DNA from: Planctomycetota bacterium
GTDB lineage: Bacteria > Planctomycetota > Phycisphaerae > WQYP01
Length of the DNA stretch: 37,255 nt
Direction: 5' to 3'
Assembly: GCA_021808105.1 (NCBI GenBank)
Contig: JAKBCC010000029.1
Coordinates: 1-37,255, forward strand
Notes under the pieces: generated by a model
What the model saw: only the letters and a program-made list of their open reading frames with translations
Told to the model about the DNA's origin: nothing
Databases searched by the model: none
Program-made: the position numbers and the translations under genes
Shown here: in pieces, positions 32,860-37,255 of the stretch
Layout of the letters: each line of letters begins with the position of its first letter
How positions within the stretch are numbered: the stretch's first letter is position 1

Positions 32860-33780
32860 ATGGATGATGTGCATCAGTTGAAGATTTTTCAGGCCGTTGC
32901 CCAACAATTAAGCTTTACCAAGGCCGCACAGGTGCTGCATCTAACGCAATCCGCGGTAAGCCACCAGATTGCCGCTTTGGAGCAGGAGCTGGGCGGAGCA
33001 CTTTTTCAGCGGCAGGGCCGCACGATTGCCTTGACCCCCGCCGGTGAGGCGCTGCTGCAACAAACGCGGCGCATTTTATCTGTCATACAAGAAGCCAAGT
33101 CTGTGGTGCATGAAGCCTTTCGCCCGGGGGCCGGTAGTATCCGTATCGGTGCTCCGGCCACGGCGTGTCAGTTTATCTTTCCCGCCGCAGTGCGGGAATT
33201 CCGCGCCAGTTATCCCGATTTTCAACTTTCCATCACGCCGGCGGATTCACCACAAGCCACGCAATTGCTGACCGATGGCGTTATTGACATCGGCATTGTT
33301 CTGTGCGGGCCGAAATCGCGGCAACTGGCCTACGAGCCGCTGCTGGTTGATGCCCTGGGCTTTCTGGTAAGTCCACTGCATCCGTGGGCCAAACGGGGTG
33401 CAGTGGATCGTTCGCAACTGGTCGCGCAACACTATGTTCTTTATTCCCGTCAAAGCACGACATTTCATATTGTGGAGGCCTATCTTTCCAAAGCCGGCGC
33501 ACCACTTAGAAACTGGACGGAATTAGGCTCCATTGAGGCGATCAAGGAACTGGTCAAACTGGGGCTGGGAGTTACCGTCAGTGCTCGCTGGAGTGCCCGC
33601 CGGGAAATACAGGCAGGCCAACTGGTCTGGCTTAAGCCGCCCGGGGGAAAAATTACCTGTACCTGGTGCGCCGCCTGGAGGGCCAATCGAACCCGCCGGG
33701 CCGCGGAACATACTTTCTGCAGCTTGTGCCGGTCGTCAGCCCAGGAAATTCTGGGACAGGCCGCTGCCTCTGAAATCTGA
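32860..33780 (+). CDS. LysR-family regulator of the nitrate assimilation genes (putative)
   Basis: This is a DNA-binding regulator of 306 residues. Winged helix-turn-helix at residues 1-60: MDDVHQLKIFQAVAQQLSF, TKAAQVLHLTQSAVSHQIAA and LEQELGGALFQRQGR; effector domain from about 92 (GSIRIGAPATACQFIFPAAV). It is divergent from the nas/nir operon, as nitrogen-related LysR regulators (Nac, Cbl and NtcB types) often are, so control of that operon is likely; the effector is unknown. The ATG at 32860 matches the usual LysR N-terminus; an earlier in-frame ATG at 32827 would add 11 residues. The C-terminal about 45 residues are unusually Cys/Arg/Trp-rich (CTWCAAWRANRTRRAAEH), unlike the family end, and might reflect a late frameshift. 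Confidence 0.85.
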   Translation: MDDVHQLKIFQAVAQQLSFTKAAQVLHLTQSAVSHQIAALEQELGGALFQRQGRTIALTPAGEALLQQTRRILSVIQEAKSVVHEAFRPGAGSIRIGAPATACQFIFPAAVREFRASYPDFQLSITPADSPQATQLLTDGVIDIGIVLCGPKSRQLAYEPLLVDALGFLVSPLHPWAKRGAVDRSQLVAQHYVLYSRQSTTFHIVEAYLSKAGAPLRNWTELGSIEAIKELVKLGLGVTVSARWSARREIQAGQLVWLKPPGGKITCTWCAAWRANRTRRAAEHTFCSLCRSSAQEILGQAAASEI

Positions 33781-33806
33781 TCCGCAACGCCAACAAGCAT
33801 GCCCGC

Positions 33807-33940
33807 GCGCAGGTGGGCGTGGCAATAAATCCGGGCGGGCCACCGGGGTGCGGGTTTCCAAGACGAACCATTCTCTTAGCGCCGGCATTTATGCCGTCGA
33901 TTTTGCCGCTTGCCCGAAAATATTGCCACGCCCGCGCAGG
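33807..33940. repeat. MITE-like element with terminal inverted repeats and flanking direct repeats
   Basis: Exact 13-bp inverted repeats GGGCGTGGCAATA (33815-33827) and TATTGCCACGCCC (33921-33933) extend inward, after 4 unmatched bases, by CGGGC (33832-33836) / GCCCG (33912-33916). Directly outside lies a 7-bp direct repeat GCGCAGG (33807-33813 and 33934-33940; one extra T on the left). The about 119-bp interior holds a perfect small hairpin CGGCAT-TT-ATGCCG (33883-33896) and no gene. This is the architecture of a miniature inverted-repeat transposable element with a target-site duplication. Confidence 0.55.
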
Positions 33941-34023
33941 CCAAGGCGCGAGATTGGCCTTGCAATTCAAGGCTCCTGCCCACAAGATTAGCACCACGGT
34001 CACGTGCGACCGTGCCGGGATGA
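33941..34023. other. Cluster of small hairpins before the CNNM gene
   Basis: Three further stem-loops follow the MITE-like element: GGCCAA/TTGGCC beginning at 33939, GCCTTG-CAATT-CAAGGC near 33957-33973, and CACGGTC-ACGTGC-GACCGTG near 33995-34014. None has a T-run. The last lies just before the ATG at 34024 and may affect translation. Confidence 0.35.
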
Positions 34024-35319
34024 ATGATGGCTGGTTTTTTATTACGTAATTTGGATGTCCTGCTGCCTATGCTGGCGCTGTTGACCGTGGCGGCTGTTTT
34101 TGCGGCGGTGGAAACGACGTTCTTTTCCCTGACGCGCCATGAACTCTATGAATTCAAAACCAGCGGCAAACGCGGGCAGGTGCTGGCGGCGGCGTTACGC
34201 GAGCGCAGCCGCCCGCTGCTGGTGCTGATTCTTCTGATCAATATGGCCTGCACCATTCTTTTTTTTGTGCTTAGCACCATTGTGCTCCAACGCCTGAACC
34301 GCCATTACGGGGGCTTTGTGGCTATCGCATTGAGCCTGGTGCCGGTGGTGATCGTGGCGTATTTCGGGGAACTGGTGCCGAAAATTTTCGCCCGGAGATT
34401 CAACCGCCGCCTTGCGGCGGTGGCGGCGGGTCCTATGACGGTGCTGATGCGCGCTGCGACACCCGTGCTGGGAGTCATTGAACGGTTATTAATCAATCCA
34501 TCGCACCGGCTTCTGGGGCGCAAGGCCGGCCCACATTTGTCGCTTACTGAGTTGCGCGAATTGCTGCGGATGAGCCGCGATCAGGGGGTCATTGATACCG
34601 CGGAAAATCAGGTGATTCAACAAGTGCTGTGGCTGCGGGAAATCCGGGTGCGGCATGTGATGGTGCCGCGGGTGGATATGGTGGCTTTTAATATTCAGCG
34701 TCCGATTTCCGAACTTTCAGACCTGCTGCAGCGCAGCAGACTTTCCAAGATTCCGGTTTATGATCGGGACATTGATAACATTCTGGGGGTTTTGTATGCC
34801 AAGTCGTTTCTGCTGGATACGCCCGCGAGTTCCGCAGCTTTGGCACCCCTGCTTAGGCCCGCGCATTTTGTGCCTGAACTTCAGACGCTGGACCAACTGC
34901 TGGCGGGATTTCGCACCCGACACCTGCAGATGGCGATGGCGGTGGATGAATATGGCGGCATCGCGGGCATGATTGCGCTGGAGGATGTCGTCGAGCAGCT
35001 TATCGGGGAAATTTATGCGCCGGATGAGCCGATCAAAATACCGGTGCGGGAAATCGCGCCGGATGAATTTCTGGTATCCGGTGATTTATCGCTTCTTGAA
35101 TGCGGTGAACTTTTTGGCGATCCGGTCAAAGCGCCGCATATTTCCACCATTGGCGGACTGATTTATGCCCAGCTCAATCGCGTGCCCCGCGCCGGTGACA
35201 CCGTCGTGTTGGATCGCCTGCAATTAACGGTGCAATCCATGCGCGGCCGCCGGGTGGATCAGGTGAAGATTGTTTTACTGGATGATGCCCGGCATCCGCA
35301 GCCGGAGGACCGGCCATGA
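34024..35319 (+). CDS. CNNM/HlyC-CorC family membrane protein (DUF21 + CBS pair + transporter-associated domain)
   Basis: This inner-membrane protein of 431 residues belongs to the CorC/CorB/CNNM family linked to Mg or Co efflux and older 'hemolysin' annotations. Order: DUF21 transmembrane domain with four hydrophobic segments (about residues 10-165; AAVETTFFSLTRHELYEF, YFGELVPKIFARRFN), the acidic-helix linker LTELRELLRMSRDQGVIDTAE, two CBS domains (about 215-335; VMVPRVDMVAF, KIPVYDRDIDNILGVLYAKS, MAMAVDEYGGIAGMIALEDV), and a C-terminal CorC_HlyC domain (about 350-420; GDLSLLECGELFG, IGGLIYAQLNRVPRAGDTV). Two adjacent ATGs (34024 and 34027) can start it; no strong ribosome site. It overlaps the next gene by 4 nt, so both are cotranscribed. 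Confidence 0.9.
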   Translation: MMAGFLLRNLDVLLPMLALLTVAAVFAAVETTFFSLTRHELYEFKTSGKRGQVLAAALRERSRPLLVLILLINMACTILFFVLSTIVLQRLNRHYGGFVAIALSLVPVVIVAYFGELVPKIFARRFNRRLAAVAAGPMTVLMRAATPVLGVIERLLINPSHRLLGRKAGPHLSLTELRELLRMSRDQGVIDTAENQVIQQVLWLREIRVRHVMVPRVDMVAFNIQRPISELSDLLQRSRLSKIPVYDRDIDNILGVLYAKSFLLDTPASSAALAPLLRPAHFVPELQTLDQLLAGFRTRHLQMAMAVDEYGGIAGMIALEDVVEQLIGEIYAPDEPIKIPVREIAPDEFLVSGDLSLLECGELFGDPVKAPHISTIGGLIYAQLNRVPRAGDTVVLDRLQLTVQSMRGRRVDQVKIVLLDDARHPQPEDRP

Positions 35320-36356
35320 CACCGATCACACCGTTTATGTATAGTGCCGGGACGGCAACGCTGCATTTCCCGTGGTATGCGGTGACCGGGCCATGGCTGA
35401 TTCTGGCGATTCTGGGACTTTTAGGGTCGATGATTTTCAGCGGGCTGGAAACGGGCCTGTACACCGTTTCGCGGTTGCGGTTGCAGTTGCGCTCCTGGCG
35501 GAAGGAGCCGGCGGCGCTGCAGATTGAACGCTGGCTGCGGGAACCGGCGGCGGTTCTGGCGGGTTTGCTGATCTGGCAGAATTTATGCAATTTTGCCGTA
35601 TCCGCCGGGGCAACGGTGCTGCTGCGGCAGGCGCGAATTCCTGATCAGATTCAAGCTCTCCTGACGGCCTTTCTGCTTACGCCCCTGATGCTGTTATTTG
35701 CGGAAATTATTCCCAAAGACATGTTTATGGTTCATGCCGATAAATGGACGTATCGCCTGGTAGGATTTTTAAAATCGGCGCTGCGGATCATTACCGTTAT
35801 TCCATTGCTGCCGCTGCTGTTGCTGTTGAATATCCTGGCCCTGCGGCTGTTTCGCGGCGGCGACACCAAATCCGGTGCCGCCCGCGCGGTTTTAAGTTTT
35901 GCCGAGGAATCTTCGGCCACCGGGCTGATCAGCGATACGCAGCATGATCTGATTCGCCGGGCGCTGCGGATGGCGCACGTGGTGGTGGGCGATGTGATGG
36001 TGCCGTGGAACCGGGTCATTGGAATTCCGCAAACCATCAGCCGCACAGGCTTTTGCGCTCTGGTGCGGCGGTACAATGTTTCCCGCCTGCCCGTTCTGGG
36101 CCGCAACACAGAGGATATTCTGGGCGTGCTTTACGTGGTGGATGTACTGGGGCAGAAGCAAGACTTTAATATCCGTGCCAATCTTAAACAACCCATTACG
36201 CTTTTTCCCGAACAATCAGTGCGCTCGGCGATAACGCTGATGCAGGCGGCACGGCAAACGCTTGCGATTGTGGTCAATCGGCACGGTCGGCCCATGGGTC
36301 TGGTCACCATGAAGGATCTGGTGGAGGAACTTATTGGGGAACTGCAAAGCTGGTGA
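35316..36356 (+). CDS. Second CNNM/HlyC-type membrane protein (DUF21 + CBS pair, no CorC_HlyC domain)
   Basis: This is a paralogue of the preceding gene, 346 residues, translated from an ATGA overlap. DUF21 domain with four hydrophobic segments (about 28-180; FSGLETGLYTVSRLRLQLRS, LFAEIIPKDMFMVHA), linker, then two CBS domains (about 225-340; DVMVPWNRVIGI, LPVLGRNTEDILGVLYVVDV, LAIVVNRHGRPMGLVTMKDL). It ends at the second CBS domain and lacks the C-terminal CorC_HlyC module. Adjacent copies like these may assemble as a heterodimer, since CNNM proteins are dimeric; that is inference. It converges on the rhomboid gene with a 3-nt gap. Confidence 0.88.
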   Translation: MTPITPFMYSAGTATLHFPWYAVTGPWLILAILGLLGSMIFSGLETGLYTVSRLRLQLRSWRKEPAALQIERWLREPAAVLAGLLIWQNLCNFAVSAGATVLLRQARIPDQIQALLTAFLLTPLMLLFAEIIPKDMFMVHADKWTYRLVGFLKSALRIITVIPLLPLLLLLNILALRLFRGGDTKSGAARAVLSFAEESSATGLISDTQHDLIRRALRMAHVVVGDVMVPWNRVIGIPQTISRTGFCALVRRYNVSRLPVLGRNTEDILGVLYVVDVLGQKQDFNIRANLKQPITLFPEQSVRSAITLMQAARQTLAIVVNRHGRPMGLVTMKDLVEELIGELQSW

Positions 36357-36359
36357 GGT

Positions 36360-37255
36360 TCAGGCACCGACGGCCTTGAGGGCGGCGAGTTCTCTTTCAG
36401 CCATTTCCCGTTGCGTACCATCATGCAGTTTAGGCAGGGCCTTTTGAAATAGGTCAATCGCCCGTTTACGGTTGATAAAATAACGCGTGTAAATTAACGC
36501 CAGAACCAGTTGCACCTGATCACAGTTGGTGCCGGTGCCATAATATTTCAGATAATCTTCATACGCGATAGCGGCCTGCGGATACTGCCCCGCTGCCATG
36601 AGTTGATTGGCAATGTCCAATTGGCTTTGTGCCGGCAGCACGTTTCCGGGATCCAATTGCTTTAATTCCAGATACGCATCGGCGGCCTGTGGCAGCAGGT
36701 GGTCGCGTCGCAACTCGGCTATGCGTTCGCGTAAGTCCTGGCAGTGCAGATAATCAGGCGATCCCGGTTGCAGGGGCAGAGGGCCGTCGGGTTTGACCAC
36801 GTTAATGCCTTGCGGCCCGGTGGTGAAGGGGTTGTAGCCAGTGGCCACCATGGAACGATAAAGGTATTTGCGGCGCCAGCGAGTTAAAAGAGCGGGCAGA
36901 TCCGCTGGATCCCGCGGCACAAATCGCAGCACCAGAAGAATAATTCCTACGGAAAATCCGGTGGTGTAACCCGTGAGATGGGCAAAATGCGCGACATCGT
37001 CACCGCGACCGGGGAATATTGCCCCGGCGAGATCAAAGGTGACAATTTCAAAAAGAATAAAGAGGAGGCTGGGAACCTTGAAAATAAAAAAGAAAAACCA
37101 GACGCGAATATTGGTCAGGGGTGCCAGCACCAGAAACATTCCCGCCACCGCGGCAATGGCCCCCGATGCACCGAGTGTAGGTGCGCCGGAAGTTAACACC
37201 TGTCCCACGCCGGCAAATATTCCGCCCGCCAGAAAGAACAGCAGATAAGGAACGT
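36360..37255 (-). CDS. Rhomboid-family intramembrane serine protease with C-terminal TPR region (5' end missing)
   Basis: The reading frame is open to the window edge, so the N-terminus (including the first helices) is missing; about 298 residues are visible. The catalytic serine motif GASGAIAAVAG (GxSG) is followed by helices and the catalytic-His segment DVAHFAHLTGYTTGFSVG (H-x2-H-x2-G), so the protease is probably active in the inner membrane. After the last helix, a cytoplasmic tail (about 170 residues) ends in TPR-like repeats: AADAYLELKQLDPGN, AAIAYEDYLKYYG and AIDLFQKALPKLH, likely for protein contacts. A rhomboid with TPR tail is known in several phyla. Substrate unknown. Confidence 0.88.
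   Translation of the reverse strand, partial: VPYLLFFLAGGIFAGVGQVLTSGAPTLGASGAIAAVAGMFLVLAPLTNIRVWFFFFIFKVPSLLFILFEIVTFDLAGAIFPGRGDDVAHFAHLTGYTTGFSVGIILLVLRFVPRDPADLPALLTRWRRKYLYRSMVATGYNPFTTGPQGINVVKPDGPLPLQPGSPDYLHCQDLRERIAELRRDHLLPQAADAYLELKQLDPGNVLPAQSQLDIANQLMAAGQYPQAAIAYEDYLKYYGTGTNCDQVQLVLALIYTRYFINRKRAIDLFQKALPKLHDGTQREMAERELAALKAVGA

Noticed and set aside
1..37255. CRISPR array, tRNA or rRNA genes, prophage or IS transposase
   Set aside because: No regularly spaced repeats, cloverleaf sequences or transposase and phage motifs were seen on either strand.

Overview
The window is chromosomal DNA of a Gram-negative (diderm) bacterium. It encodes an outer-membrane porin with a signal peptide, periplasmic binding proteins, a GT9 LPS-type heptosyltransferase and enzymes of surface glycan synthesis. 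The G+C content is moderately high. I lean towards Planctomycetota (perhaps the Phycisphaerae side), because of the REP-like palindromes, the coiled-coil porin and the many gene fusions. That placement is an inference without any marker gene, and no tRNA, rRNA, CRISPR array, IS transposase or phage gene was seen.

Layout. 0-3.0 kb: the start of a membrane protein, an MscL channel with a C-terminal zinc ribbon, and a divergent LysR regulator/YeiH-type exporter pair. 3.05-3.15 kb: a REP/BIME-like double palindrome. 3.4-5.9 kb: RNase R (rnr). 6.0-14.2 kb: a surface-glycan neighbourhood with a GT9 glycosyltransferase, an FkbM methyltransferase, a GT-C (GT39-like) membrane glycosyltransferase, a GT10 (fucosyltransferase-like) enzyme, a D-2-hydroxyacid dehydrogenase and a large uncharacterised putative lipoprotein.

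14.3-32.7 kb: one functional block for nitrate assimilation. On the + strand, a tightly overlapping molybdenum-cofactor operon runs moaA, a CMD/AhpD-like gene, moaD, moaE, moeA, moaC, mog and mobA, preceded by a good sigma70 promoter and a structured leader of about 150 nt. It converges, with a 4-nt gap, on a minus-strand set: a NasS/NrtA-like protein without signal peptide, NirB, NirD, a giant nitrate reductase (NasA catalytic subunit + NasB-type FAD/NADH module + BFD iron-sulfur domain in one chain), then a porin, a NarK-type transporter, a WtpA/ModA-like oxyanion-binding protein and a fused ModB-ModC molybdate permease/ATPase. A LysR regulator is transcribed divergently from the nitrite/nitrate reductase operon. 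Together these genes would take up molybdate and nitrate, build bis-MGD cofactor, and reduce nitrate to ammonium using NAD(P)H. MoeB, siroheme synthesis and a NasT antiterminator are not in the window.

33.8-37.3 kb: a MITE-like inverted-repeat element, two tandem CNNM/HlyC-type membrane proteins with CBS domains, and a rhomboid protease with a TPR tail, cut by the window end.

The most interesting points are the single-chain nitrate reductase, the Moco/molybdate/nitrate supercluster with its candidate regulatory leaders and NasS-like sensor, the ModBC fusion, and two non-coding palindromic elements at 3.05-3.15 kb and 33.81-33.94 kb.
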